DNA of 64,000 nucleotides from Clostridia bacterium (GTDB taxonomy: Bacteria > Bacillota > Clostridia > Christensenellales > Aristaeellaceae), in contig JAFSOC010000014.1 in the NCBI GenBank assembly GCA_017447185.1, positions 83,594 through 147,593 on the forward strand, given 5' to 3'. Position numbers and translations under genes: made by a program. Under the pieces are notes generated by a model. The model saw nothing but the letters and a program-made list of their open reading frames with translations. It was not told the DNA's origin and did not search any database. Below, in pieces: positions 33,670-42,176 of this stretch. Numbering within the stretch: the first letter of the stretch is position 1; each line of letters starts with the position of its first letter.

Positions 33670-34191
33670 TTATCCCCTGTTTTCCCATTCTTCCCGGGTA
33701 ATGGCAAAAGCGTAGGAAACGGTGTTCTTCGGATCGGGATATTCCTTCACTTTTTTCATCCCGTTGGCCATTGCGGTGCGCCAGGAGCCCTCGTTTGAAT
33801 ATTTCATGTAGGAATATAGCACATCATACTTTGTATTGCGAAACGCCCAGTCCCGTACGGCCTGGGCCGCTTCTTTTGCATAGCCCCTCCGCCAGTACTT
33901 TTTATGGATATGATAGCCGATCTCCGGAAGCATTTCCCCGTCGATATTCTGGATCGTGATGCCACAGTCGCCGATGAATTCGCCGGTTTCCTTCAGCACC
34001 ACTGCCCAGAGGCCGAAACCGTATTTTTCATAATTCTCCAGGTTCCAGTCAATCCATCTTTTTGTCCGTTCCGCATCAAACGGTGCCGGATAATGCCGCA
34101 TCGTCTCCGGATCGGACAGGATTTCGTACAGCGTGTCAAAGTCCTCCGGGGTATACTCCCTGAGCAGGAGCCTTTCTGTTTCCATCACCAT
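33670..34191 (-). CDS. GNAT-family N-acetyltransferase
   Basis: A 173-residue acetyltransferase of the RimJ/RimL-like Acetyltransf_3 group. METERLLLREYTPEDFDTLY is the typical N-terminus, GYHIHKKYWRRGYAKEAAQA the acetyl-CoA pyrophosphate loop (motif A). The ATG at 34191 is preceded by AGGAG 7 bp upstream; a start eight codons earlier would have no ribosome binding site. It is convergent with the nitroreductase gene and lies 29 bp after the phosphatase gene, on the same strand. Confidence 0.88.
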   Translation of the reverse strand: MVMETERLLLREYTPEDFDTLYEILSDPETMRHYPAPFDAERTKRWIDWNLENYEKYGFGLWAVVLKETGEFIGDCGITIQNIDGEMLPEIGYHIHKKYWRRGYAKEAAQAVRDWAFRNTKYDVLYSYMKYSNEGSWRTAMANGMKKVKEYPDPKNTVSYAFAITREEWENRG

Positions 34192-34220
34192 ATGTTTTCT
34201 CCTGTCTGCCTGCACTCTCT

Positions 34221-35528
34221 TTAAGCCGCATCAGGCAGTGCGGAAAGGTCTTTCAGCGCGTCGAAATCATTGAGGGTACGTTCAAACAGGGCAAAGAAAT
34301 CCGTTTCGGAAATCAGTCCATCCCCGTTCGTTTCGACGCCCTCAAAACTCAGCACATACTTCTGGGGCGGGTTTTCAAGGGTCAGCAGTTCGCTGCTGCG
34401 GATCTGTTCCGTGGTCGGATAAACCAGGCTCGCGCAGTACCACACCTTGCCTTCCTGATCCCGCAGGCGTTCGAACATCAGTTTTACACTGATCGGTGTC
34501 TTTGTTTCAATGCTGCCCGGCAGCTCACCCATGTTTACCCCCAGGGCGTTCAGCGTGCCGAGGACCGTGCAGTCGTGCGCGCAGAAAAAGGTAAACTTCC
34601 GCTGTTCATTTTTCAGCTCTTTTTCCAGCTCCTGAATCAGCGGATGGGTTGTGCTCAGCGCCACCAGCCGGGCTCCGTGCTTCATCTCCAGGCAATAGGT
34701 CATAAACCTGCCGATCGTAGCCCAGTCCTCCTGGGTCAGTTCGTGGCCGAAAGCGGCTTTTACCGCATCCGGCTCTTCATAGTACTGCAGGAGCAGCGCG
34801 TCCGCCACCTGATAGGCTGCCTTAATCGCTCCGGTGATGTCAGGCTCTTTGCCTTCCTCCATCTTGTACCCGGATCCGTCTGTAAGCAGGTCTCCGTATT
34901 TACCGCTCTTATAAATCTCGCTGTCCTGCATATCGACCGTATCCATGATCAGCCGGATTACATCCCGGGTCTGTTCGGCAATACCCTCGAATCCCGCGTC
35001 TCCTCCGATTGAAGCAACCTGCTCCGTCGCTTTCGCGATAAATTCATCGCTGCAGAAATGCAGAACCGGCTGCATGAAATCTACCGTTCCCTTATCGTCT
35101 CCGGGATACTCCACCTCGATGTTGGCCAGGGGGAACAGGCCGGCAGCAAAGTATCTGGCCGTCGCCCGGCAGCGCTGTTTGTTGCGGGCGTTGAAGCGTA
35201 CTTCGCCTTCCGCCGGAACCGTGTTTTCCTCAAACAGTCCTTCCTGGGCCAGCCATTTCCTGAAGAACTGTCCAAAGCTGGCTTCCGCAACCCCGCCTTT
35301 CATGGTCAGCTCACTGGATATCGCTGACCAGTTGATCCAGGAATGGGGCGTCAGGTCGCTGGGAACAGAACCGTTGCTGGACAGCGGTGCGCGCAGGTTA
35401 TGCCGGCTGAGGATCACCACCTGCTCCAGCGTATATTGTTTCGTTTCGGAGAGCTCACCCTCTGCAAAGCAGGCAGCGCTGCCCAGAATCATTACCAGTG
35501 CCAGGATAATTGCCATGATCTTTTTCAT
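34221..35528 (-). CDS. Secreted histidine acid phosphatase (glucose-1-phosphatase/phytase type)
   Basis: A 435-residue exported enzyme of the histidine-phosphatase superfamily, branch 2. A signal peptide (MKKIMAIILALVMILGSAAC, then FAEGE) precedes SRHNLRAPL, which holds the phospho-accepting His43; the RHN variant of RHG is typical for glucose-1-phosphatase-like enzymes. The proton-donor motif HD is in CAHDCTVLG. The C-terminal tail contains an EF-hand-like loop TNGDGLISETDF, which is unusual for this family and hints at calcium binding. Likely substrates are phytate or sugar phosphates outside the cell. Confidence 0.88.
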   Translation of the reverse strand: MKKIMAIILALVMILGSAACFAEGELSETKQYTLEQVVILSRHNLRAPLSSNGSVPSDLTPHSWINWSAISSELTMKGGVAEASFGQFFRKWLAQEGLFEENTVPAEGEVRFNARNKQRCRATARYFAAGLFPLANIEVEYPGDDKGTVDFMQPVLHFCSDEFIAKATEQVASIGGDAGFEGIAEQTRDVIRLIMDTVDMQDSEIYKSGKYGDLLTDGSGYKMEEGKEPDITGAIKAAYQVADALLLQYYEEPDAVKAAFGHELTQEDWATIGRFMTYCLEMKHGARLVALSTTHPLIQELEKELKNEQRKFTFFCAHDCTVLGTLNALGVNMGELPGSIETKTPISVKLMFERLRDQEGKVWYCASLVYPTTEQIRSSELLTLENPPQKYVLSFEGVETNGDGLISETDFFALFERTLNDFDALKDLSALPDAA

Positions 35529-35629
35529 GCTGTTTTCCTTCTTTCCGAATTTACTGTTTTTCCCATTTTACCATATTTTTCCGGAATGTCCGGCTGAAAT
35601 CTGTCTTCCCGCAGTCCGGACAGCCGGAC

Positions 35630-37231
35630 TTATCCGAACACCGGGATGGCACGCCCGGTTTTCTTCAATGCTTCCTCATCCAGCCGGTCGTCGCTGTAAA
35701 TCAGTTTTCCGTTGATGAACACCTTTTCGATACCGAAGGATTTCTCCTGGTCCGGCACACCGTTTTTCAGCGCTTCCTCATCAAACACAGTCAGGTCGGC
35801 ATAATAACCTTCCTTCAGGTAACCCCTCTCCGGCAGCATATACCGGTCCGCAATCGCGCCTGTCATCCGGCGGATGGTGTTGGGCATCGTGTCTCCCGTC
35901 CCCCGCAGGGAATCCCGCAGGAACTTGGGATAGCAGTCATAGATGGCGGGATTCTGGACCCCGTGCTCCTCCACCCAGGCGTCCGTCATGTACAGGCAGT
36001 GCTCATTGTGTTCAAAGTCGGAAATAATCTCCGGTGTGGAATAGGGACCCATGTTAACCCGTCCGACAAAGTTGCTCTTTTCGCACAGCATCAGATAAGC
36101 GTTCATGTCGGAAAGCCCTTCTTCCTGCGCGATCTGATGCACCGTTTTGCCTTCGTATTTTTCCTCCCCCGGCCCGATATATGCGATCTGGATATCATTG
36201 AACCCGAATCCCAGCAGTTTGCTCGTGGCTTTCACCAGTGCCGTCAGTTTCACCCTGGTAGCCGGGCTCCTCTTCTGCTGCAGCGTCATCCCTTGGTACC
36301 AGGCCGGCAGGATGACCGTGATAACCGATACACCCAGGCATTCGTTGTAAATGTCAAACATCACATCCACGCCTTCCGCCCGGAGCCGGTCAAAGATCCG
36401 CATCAGCTCATCCTTGTCCTTCAGGGTGGTCCTTCCCACAAAGATCGCGTGGGAATACTGCAACTTCAGGTTCGTACCCTTCGCAATTTCGACCAGTTCA
36501 TCCACCGCCCGCAGCAGGTGGGAGCGGCCGAACAGCTGCGGATAAGCCATGGATACCTTCGATTCCGCACGCGGATGCACCGTCAGGGGTTTGTTGTATT
36601 TCACGCACAGCGCCGCAACCTTCTTCAGTTCCTCCACTTCCGCGTACAGCCCGGGCTGGTACATCATGCCCAGCGAAAGTCCCGCCGCGCCCTGCTGAAG
36701 CGCCGTCTCCAGGATCTCCAGCATCCGTTTCTCCTCTTCCGGGGTCAGCGGCCTGTTCTCAACCCCTCCGGCAGCCGCCCGGGCGGAGCAGTGACCCGCC
36801 AGCATTGCCATATTGCAGGGCATGTTCCCGTCCACCGCGCGGAAGTATTCCTCCGCGGTGCCGTACTGTCCGGTTGTATCCCTGAAACTGAAGATTCCGC
36901 CACCCAGCCTGTCCGTATACGGATTGCCTTTTTCACAGCCGATCTCGGAAATTCCGCAGTTGCCGGTCACGAAGGTCGTAATCCCCTGCAGGATGAAAGG
37001 CCGGAAGTAAGGCAACGGCTCCTTCTTGATGGCAAACCAGTCATTGTGGGAATGACCGTCGATAAATCCGGATGAAACCGATTTCCCTTTCAGGTCGATG
37101 ACCTGATCCGCCGCCTCATCCATTCCTTCGGCGATCCGGACGATCCGGTCCTCCTCCGTCAGTATATCCGCCACATAAGGCTTCGCGCCTGTCCCATCAT
37201 AGATCTTCGCGTTTTTCAGCAGTGTCTTCAT
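35630..37231 (-). CDS. N-acyl-D-amino-acid deacylase family amidohydrolase
   Basis: A 533-residue metal-dependent hydrolase of the D-aminoacylase group. NAKIYDGTGAKPYVADILTE is the usual start of the composite beta-sandwich, GFIDGHSHND carries the metal-binding HxH, and TGNCGISEIG holds the conserved cysteine region. The C-terminal LKEGYYADLTVFD completes the beta-sandwich. Such enzymes deacylate N-acyl-D-amino acids or dihydro-orotate-like compounds; the precise substrate is open. It begins 42 bp after the HAD phosphatase gene and is probably in one operon with it. Confidence 0.88.
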   Translation of the reverse strand: MKTLLKNAKIYDGTGAKPYVADILTEEDRIVRIAEGMDEAADQVIDLKGKSVSSGFIDGHSHNDWFAIKKEPLPYFRPFILQGITTFVTGNCGISEIGCEKGNPYTDRLGGGIFSFRDTTGQYGTAEEYFRAVDGNMPCNMAMLAGHCSARAAAGGVENRPLTPEEEKRMLEILETALQQGAAGLSLGMMYQPGLYAEVEELKKVAALCVKYNKPLTVHPRAESKVSMAYPQLFGRSHLLRAVDELVEIAKGTNLKLQYSHAIFVGRTTLKDKDELMRIFDRLRAEGVDVMFDIYNECLGVSVITVILPAWYQGMTLQQKRSPATRVKLTALVKATSKLLGFGFNDIQIAYIGPGEEKYEGKTVHQIAQEEGLSDMNAYLMLCEKSNFVGRVNMGPYSTPEIISDFEHNEHCLYMTDAWVEEHGVQNPAIYDCYPKFLRDSLRGTGDTMPNTIRRMTGAIADRYMLPERGYLKEGYYADLTVFDEEALKNGVPDQEKSFGIEKVFINGKLIYSDDRLDEEALKKTGRAIPVFG

Positions 37232-37273
37232 TTGGATCGCGCTCCTCCCGTTTATTTCATCATGCCGTATGGA

Positions 37274-37906
37274 TTATTCTCCGGCCTGTTTCGCTGCGAT
37301 TTCCCGGAGGTCATGTACAATCCGGTCTTCCCGGCCCGTTGCCGAAACGCAGGTATCCGGCTCAAGATAAAGCAGGGCCCGAACCCCGGCATCCTTCGCG
37401 CACAGCACATCCAGCGTGCGGTCACCTACATACCAGGTTTTCTCCGGATCCAGGTTATATTTTCCAAGCAGATATCGGACCCCTTCCCCGGAAGGCTTTT
37501 TCGCCAATCCGTATTCAGAGGTGACCACTTCCCGGAAGCAGTCCAGGATCTCCAGCCGTTTCAGGATCGGCACGGACGAGCTGCCCCTGTGGGTGTAGAC
37601 AAAATGCTCCGCCCCGAGAACCTGCAATTCCTCCAGTGTTTCCTTCGCCCCGCTGATCAGCCGGATCCGGTCATCCAGCCGGTGTGTATACTGCCGGTAC
37701 TGTTCAAACAGTTCCCCGACCGGTTTCCCGCAGCGGCTGCTGATTTCCTGCATATAGGCTGTCACAGACCCCTGCTTCACCGCCTTCAGGACATGTCCGG
37801 ACGGATCGTGGATGCCCTCATCCGCGGCCGTCAGGGCCGCGGCCTCCGTGATCACTTCATAGGAATCCAGCAGCGTTCCGTCCAGATCCCAGATATAGGC
37901 TGTCAT
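37274..37906 (-). CDS. HAD-superfamily hydrolase, phosphoglycolate-phosphatase-like
   Basis: A 210-residue HAD phosphatase. The ATG at 37906 gives MTAYIWDLDGTLLDSYEV with motif I DLDGT at the N-terminus, YTHRGSSSVPIL as motif II, KKPSGEGVRYLL with the motif III lysine, and WYVGDRTLDVLCAKDAG as motif IV. An alpha-helical cap lies between motifs I and II. The substrate is unknown. It probably leads a two-gene operon with the deacylase. Confidence 0.88.
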   Translation of the reverse strand: MTAYIWDLDGTLLDSYEVITEAAALTAADEGIHDPSGHVLKAVKQGSVTAYMQEISSRCGKPVGELFEQYRQYTHRLDDRIRLISGAKETLEELQVLGAEHFVYTHRGSSSVPILKRLEILDCFREVVTSEYGLAKKPSGEGVRYLLGKYNLDPEKTWYVGDRTLDVLCAKDAGVRALLYLEPDTCVSATGREDRIVHDLREIAAKQAGE

Positions 37907-38022
37907 TTCCTGCCTGTCTCCCTGTGTCGTTTCTTCCTCTGCGCGTTTTCCGCTTTCAGGGATCATTATTCTTCCCTGTCTGTTCTCTTCCCTTTTCTTC
38001 CTGCGGGAAAATCTTCCGGTCC

Positions 38023-38051
38023 ATTATATGAAAAATCAGCTGCGTTGAAAA
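38023..38051 (-). promoter_or_regulatory. Promoter for the HAD/deacylase operon
   Basis: On the minus strand TTTTCA (38051-38046) and TATAAT (38028-38023) are 17 bp apart. Confidence 0.55.
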
Positions 38052-38149
38052 GATTCTGCCTGCTGTTCTGTTCGCCTTTTCTTCTTTGGGAATGAATGAT
38101 AAAATCTTTTCAGAATCATTGCGGCCGGCTGCCGCTGAAGGAGGTTCCC

Positions 38150-39364
38150 ATGCTGACCATCACACCGGAACAGGCGCGGCAGTTTATCTTGCTGAAACAG
38201 GGGCTGCTGGGGGAACACCGTTTTGTCGGAAAAGGCGGCGCGTATCAGTATGTCCGCCAGGCCGGCTGCATCCAGTATGATCCGGTGGATGTCTGCGGCC
38301 GGAATGCCGAGCTGACACTGCAGTCCCGGGTGAAAGGCTTTACAAAGCAGATGCTGAACAATCTGCTCTACAGCGACCGTCTCCTGGTGGATTATTCGGA
38401 CAAGGAACTGTCCATCTGGCCCAGCGAGGACTGGCCGTATTTCGCTTCCTACCGGCAGCGGAGCCTGGAACAGGGCAGAACCTTTGCCGGCATTCCGGAA
38501 CTGGAGGAGGAAGCCCTGCGCTATATCCGGGAAAACGGCCCTGTCAGCAGCGACACCCTTCCGATCGAAGGAACTGTCTTCTGGCATTCCTCCATGCACT
38601 GGAGTGGAAACTGGCACCGGGAATCCCCTGCTGCCCGTTCCGTGCTGGAGCAGCTCTATACGGACGGGACCCTCCTGATTCATCACAAATCCGGCACCCG
38701 CAAATTCTATGACCTGGCGGAGAAATACCTGCCTGCGGATCTGCTGGCCGCGCCGGATCCCAATCCGGACGCATCCGCGTTCCTTGCCTGGCGTGTTTGC
38801 CGCCGGATCGGCGCTGTCGGCCTGCTCTGGAACCGCCCCTCCGACGCATGGCTCGGAATCCGGATGAATTCGGAGCAGCGGAATGAGGCTTTCCGCCGCC
38901 TGGAAAAGGAAGGCAGTATCCTCCCGGTACAGGCCGGCAGCCTGTCCTTCCCCCTGTATCTGCAAAGCGGGGATCTCCCGCTTCTGGAATCCGTTCTTTC
39001 CGGGCAGGTCCGGCTCAAACCCCGGCTGGAATTCCTTGCCCCGCTGGATCCCATGCTGTGGGACCGGAAGCTGATCGAAGCCATTTTCGGCTATCAGTAT
39101 TCGTGGGAAATCTACACGCCGGTTTCCAAACGGAAATACGGGTATTATGTGCTCCCCATGCTGTATGGCGACCGCCTGATCGGGCGGATCGAGCCGAAGG
39201 CAGACCGGAAAACAAAAACGCTGACAGTTCAGAACATCTGGCTCGAACCAGGTGTCCGCCGGACAAAAAAGCTCTCCGCACAGATTGAAAAAGCGGTGCA
39301 GCGCCTTGCAAAATTCAACGGATGCACCGTTACGAATTCCGGATCAGTTCCCGCAGATCCCTGA
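38150..39364 (+). CDS. YcaQ/AlkX-family winged-helix DNA glycosylase
   Basis: A 404-residue protein of the HTH_42 family (YcaQ, AlkX, AlkZ). Three tandem winged-helix domains and a C-terminal beta-barrel are expected. MLTITPEQARQFILLKQGL is the family start, and the QxD catalytic motif is seen as Gln42-Tyr-Asp44 in CIQYDPVDV. LDPMLWDRKLIEAIFGYQY and WEIYTPVSKRKYGYY near 310-340 are strongly conserved in the family. These enzymes unhook interstrand crosslinks or remove bulky alkylated bases. AAGGAGG precedes the ATG. The 3' end overlaps the convergent HAD gene by 35 bp. Confidence 0.9.
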   Translation: MLTITPEQARQFILLKQGLLGEHRFVGKGGAYQYVRQAGCIQYDPVDVCGRNAELTLQSRVKGFTKQMLNNLLYSDRLLVDYSDKELSIWPSEDWPYFASYRQRSLEQGRTFAGIPELEEEALRYIRENGPVSSDTLPIEGTVFWHSSMHWSGNWHRESPAARSVLEQLYTDGTLLIHHKSGTRKFYDLAEKYLPADLLAAPDPNPDASAFLAWRVCRRIGAVGLLWNRPSDAWLGIRMNSEQRNEAFRRLEKEGSILPVQAGSLSFPLYLQSGDLPLLESVLSGQVRLKPRLEFLAPLDPMLWDRKLIEAIFGYQYSWEIYTPVSKRKYGYYVLPMLYGDRLIGRIEPKADRKTKTLTVQNIWLEPGVRRTKKLSAQIEKAVQRLAKFNGCTVTNSGSVPADP

Positions 39365-40031
39365 TTTTCAGGTAAGATGTCTCCACATCTGCCGGCGGAT
39401 TGGCGGCAATCAGGATCGGGAAAATACCCAGGGCTGCCGCGCCGTCCAGGTTCGCCACACTGTCATCAATGAAAACCGTTTCCTCCGCGGAAACGCCGCT
39501 TTTTGCCAGCGCGTCAAGATACATCCGCGGATCCGGCTTGAACACGCCCACATAACAACTGAAGGTTGCAAAGGAGAAATACTTCGAAACACCGATATAC
39601 TCCAGCTGGTGTTCAATACTGGGCCAGGTGTCGGAGATAATTCCGAGCCGGTGCGTCCTGCCCAGCGTTTCCAGCACTTCCTGAACACCCGGATACGGGA
39701 TATAGTTTTCCATATTGCAGGCACGGTCGCAGGCAATCCGCCTGCACTGCTCTTTGGACAGTCCCAGATCCAGTTCGTCGGAGATCATGGAATAATACCG
39801 GTAAAACTGTTCGATCTCCGCGTCTACGGTCGTCACCAGATGATTTCCTGACAGAAAGCTGAGCGCAGCGTTCCTGGCCCGGCTGATTTCTTCATTCCCG
39901 CGTTTCTTAAGCGTTTCCCCTGCTTCCGCCAGGAAACGGCTGGTGAACATCCAGTCCCCGGAAGCAGGCATATCCAGCGTATATCCCACATCGAAGAAAA
40001 TGACTTTTTTATCCTGCAGCTGATGAATCAT
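39330..40031 (-). CDS. HAD-superfamily hydrolase
   Basis: A 233-residue HAD protein with motif I FFDVGYTLD, motif II LGIISDTWPS, the motif III lysine in FKPDPRMYL and motif IV VFIDDSVANLDGA. The second Asp of DxDGT is Gly, a variation seen in some HAD hydrolases that may change the reaction. Its last 35 bp overlap the end of the YcaQ-type gene on the other strand. The substrate is unknown. Confidence 0.86.
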   Translation of the reverse strand: MIHQLQDKKVIFFDVGYTLDMPASGDWMFTSRFLAEAGETLKKRGNEEISRARNAALSFLSGNHLVTTVDAEIEQFYRYYSMISDELDLGLSKEQCRRIACDRACNMENYIPYPGVQEVLETLGRTHRLGIISDTWPSIEHQLEYIGVSKYFSFATFSCYVGVFKPDPRMYLDALAKSGVSAEETVFIDDSVANLDGAAALGIFPILIAANPPADVETSYLKIRDLRELIRNS

Positions 40032-40283
40032 CTTAAAATATCCTCCGCTGTTTCTGCATCACTCTCATTTTCCGTGTCCTGCCGGCACGCACCTGCCGGA
40101 ACAGTCTGATTGTCTGCTGCCATTCTACATCGGATCACCCCGCGGTACAATCATTTCATGCAGAAACGGGTTTTCTCTTCCCATAATCCGGTTTTTGCGG
40201 TATGATAGAAAGACAGATAATAAAACACAAACGAACTGGCATATCCTTCAGCAGATTTATTGATAAAGGGGAATTATTCTGAT

Positions 40284-42176
40284 ATGAACAATAGCTATGA
40301 TGGCCGGAAAGTCATAGCCGTTTGCGCATCATGGGAAGATGTGGAAAACCTGAATCTCATGCTGAACCGGCTGATCGAGGCAACGGAAGTACACGGGTTC
40401 CTCCCGATGTTCGTGGCCTTTGACCGCAACGGAGTTGAAGCGCGGGGGGAAGAAAGCATCCGTGAATTCATGTGTGCTTTTGATATTCCGCATCTCGCCG
40501 GCTTCCTGCTGTTCGGGGAGATGATCCGGTCCGACACCATCAACCAGCATATCATTCAGCTTGCACAGGAAAAGAAACTGCCCGTCTTCATGCTGGAACG
40601 CGAGTATGAAGGCTGCATCAACCTGGCTTTCTCCTATCTGGAAGGTTTTGAAAAGGTCGTCCGGCACCTGGTGAAAGAGCACAGCTGCTCGGATATCGTC
40701 ATGGTTGCCGGAATCAAGGGCAATTCCTTCTCTGATGAACGGATCGACCTGTGTCGCCGGATCCTGGAGGAGCATGGCCATACCCTCCCCCAGGAAAAAG
40801 TCATCTACGGTGAATACTGGGACGAACCGACTTACAAGGCACTGAACCAGTATTTCTCTTCCGGCGGCAACCTGCCGCAGGCCTTCCTTTGCGCCAACGA
40901 CGCCATGGCCATCGCCGTGTGCATTTATCTGTCCGAGAGAAACATCCGTGTTCCGGAACAGGTCCGGGTCGCCGGATTTGACGGCATCCTGCCGGGAGAA
41001 AGCCATGTGCCCGCCATCACCACCGCGCGGCCGGACTTTGCCTATATGTTCGGCAAGATGCTGGAGAGGATCAAAGTCTGGTCCCCGGAGGACACGGGAA
41101 AAACGGAAAAATGGCCGATCCCCTTTGAGTTTATCCGCCGGGAATCCTGCGGATGCGAGCAGAGCAATGCCTTCCTCACCACGAAAAAAAGCGGAGAACT
41201 GAAGATCGACAATCTGCTGTATACACGCCACATCCGTGCGATGGGCAATTTCATCCGCAAAACCCTGAGCATGAATTCCCAGGCCAGGCTGTCTGAACAG
41301 CTGAATGCCCTTTTCTCCGGCTGGCCGAACCCGTTCTACTTTGCCGCCGTGCTCGATGAAAAAGACCGGGGCATCGCCAGGAGTGTGCTCCACAGCCGCC
41401 ACGGCCTGTTCCTTCCAGGTTCCACCTTCCGCTGGAAGGAAACGCCCATCACCGACGAGGCATCTGTCCGGAATGACCCGAAGATCCGGATCCTGATGGT
41501 GCAGCTGCTGCAGAATGAGGAGGAAACCATGGGATATCTGGTTTCCGGCCTGCAGGCCTGGACACTGCGGGAACAGGACCGTTTCGAGGAGGAGGCCCTG
41601 TTCCTTTCCGCGGCTTTCAATGCCGTCCTCAGTAACCGGCGTCTGGCGGAAGCAAACAGGGCCATTCTCCGGATGGCGGAACACGATTACCTGACCGGGC
41701 TGTACAACCGCCGGGGATTCCTGGGAGAGCTGGAGCGCAGGCTGCAGCAGCCGGAAGCCCAGGGCCAGACGCTGACACTCTTCTCCCTGGACATGGACGG
41801 GCTGAAATCCGTCAACGATATCTACGGGCACTCCGAAGGAGACTATGCCATCCAGTGCCTGGCCAAAGCGCTGGAGCAGCTGTTCGGGGACAACGGCATC
41901 TGCGCCCGGTACGGCGGCGATGAATTCGCTTTCGCGATTCTGGGCGAAGCACTTTCGCCTTCCGACGTGGATGAAATCCGGACAAAGCTGGAAACAGCAG
42001 CCCGGAAAATCTGCGGCCCGAAGGAGTACCTGATTTCCGCCAGCCTCGGTTCGTCTTCCTGCCTGATCGACGGCCCTGTATCCCTGGACCAGATCCTGGC
42101 TGAATCGGACCGCGCGCTTTATTCGGACAAGCGTATCCGCAAAGCGAGGAAAGAAAACCATGAGAATAGCAAATAA
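40284..42176 (+). CDS. LacI-type ligand-binding sensor fused to a GGDEF diguanylate cyclase
   Basis: A 630-residue soluble protein. Residues about 10-300 resemble the periplasmic-binding/LacI sugar-sensing domain but lack the helix-turn-helix (KVIAVCASWEDVENLNLML, then VRVAGFDGILPGESHVPAIT). A middle helical/GAF-like part (about 310-460) links to a GGDEF domain with DYLTGLYNRRGF and the intact active site RYGGDEF at 542-548. There is no RxxD inhibitory site five residues upstream. It should make cyclic di-GMP in response to a cytoplasmic ligand, perhaps a sugar. ATG at 40284 is chosen over a TTG at 40260 that overlaps the AAAGGGG signal. Its end overlaps the next gene by 17 bp. Confidence 0.88.
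   Translation: MNNSYDGRKVIAVCASWEDVENLNLMLNRLIEATEVHGFLPMFVAFDRNGVEARGEESIREFMCAFDIPHLAGFLLFGEMIRSDTINQHIIQLAQEKKLPVFMLEREYEGCINLAFSYLEGFEKVVRHLVKEHSCSDIVMVAGIKGNSFSDERIDLCRRILEEHGHTLPQEKVIYGEYWDEPTYKALNQYFSSGGNLPQAFLCANDAMAIAVCIYLSERNIRVPEQVRVAGFDGILPGESHVPAITTARPDFAYMFGKMLERIKVWSPEDTGKTEKWPIPFEFIRRESCGCEQSNAFLTTKKSGELKIDNLLYTRHIRAMGNFIRKTLSMNSQARLSEQLNALFSGWPNPFYFAAVLDEKDRGIARSVLHSRHGLFLPGSTFRWKETPITDEASVRNDPKIRILMVQLLQNEEETMGYLVSGLQAWTLREQDRFEEEALFLSAAFNAVLSNRRLAEANRAILRMAEHDYLTGLYNRRGFLGELERRLQQPEAQGQTLTLFSLDMDGLKSVNDIYGHSEGDYAIQCLAKALEQLFGDNGICARYGGDEFAFAILGEALSPSDVDEIRTKLETAARKICGPKEYLISASLGSSSCLIDGPVSLDQILAESDRALYSDKRIRKARKENHENSK

Noticed and set aside
37274-37966. Longer N-terminus for the HAD phosphatase
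   Set aside because: The extra 20 codons precede the DLDGT strand with unrelated charged residues; the ATG at 37906 gives the normal HAD start.
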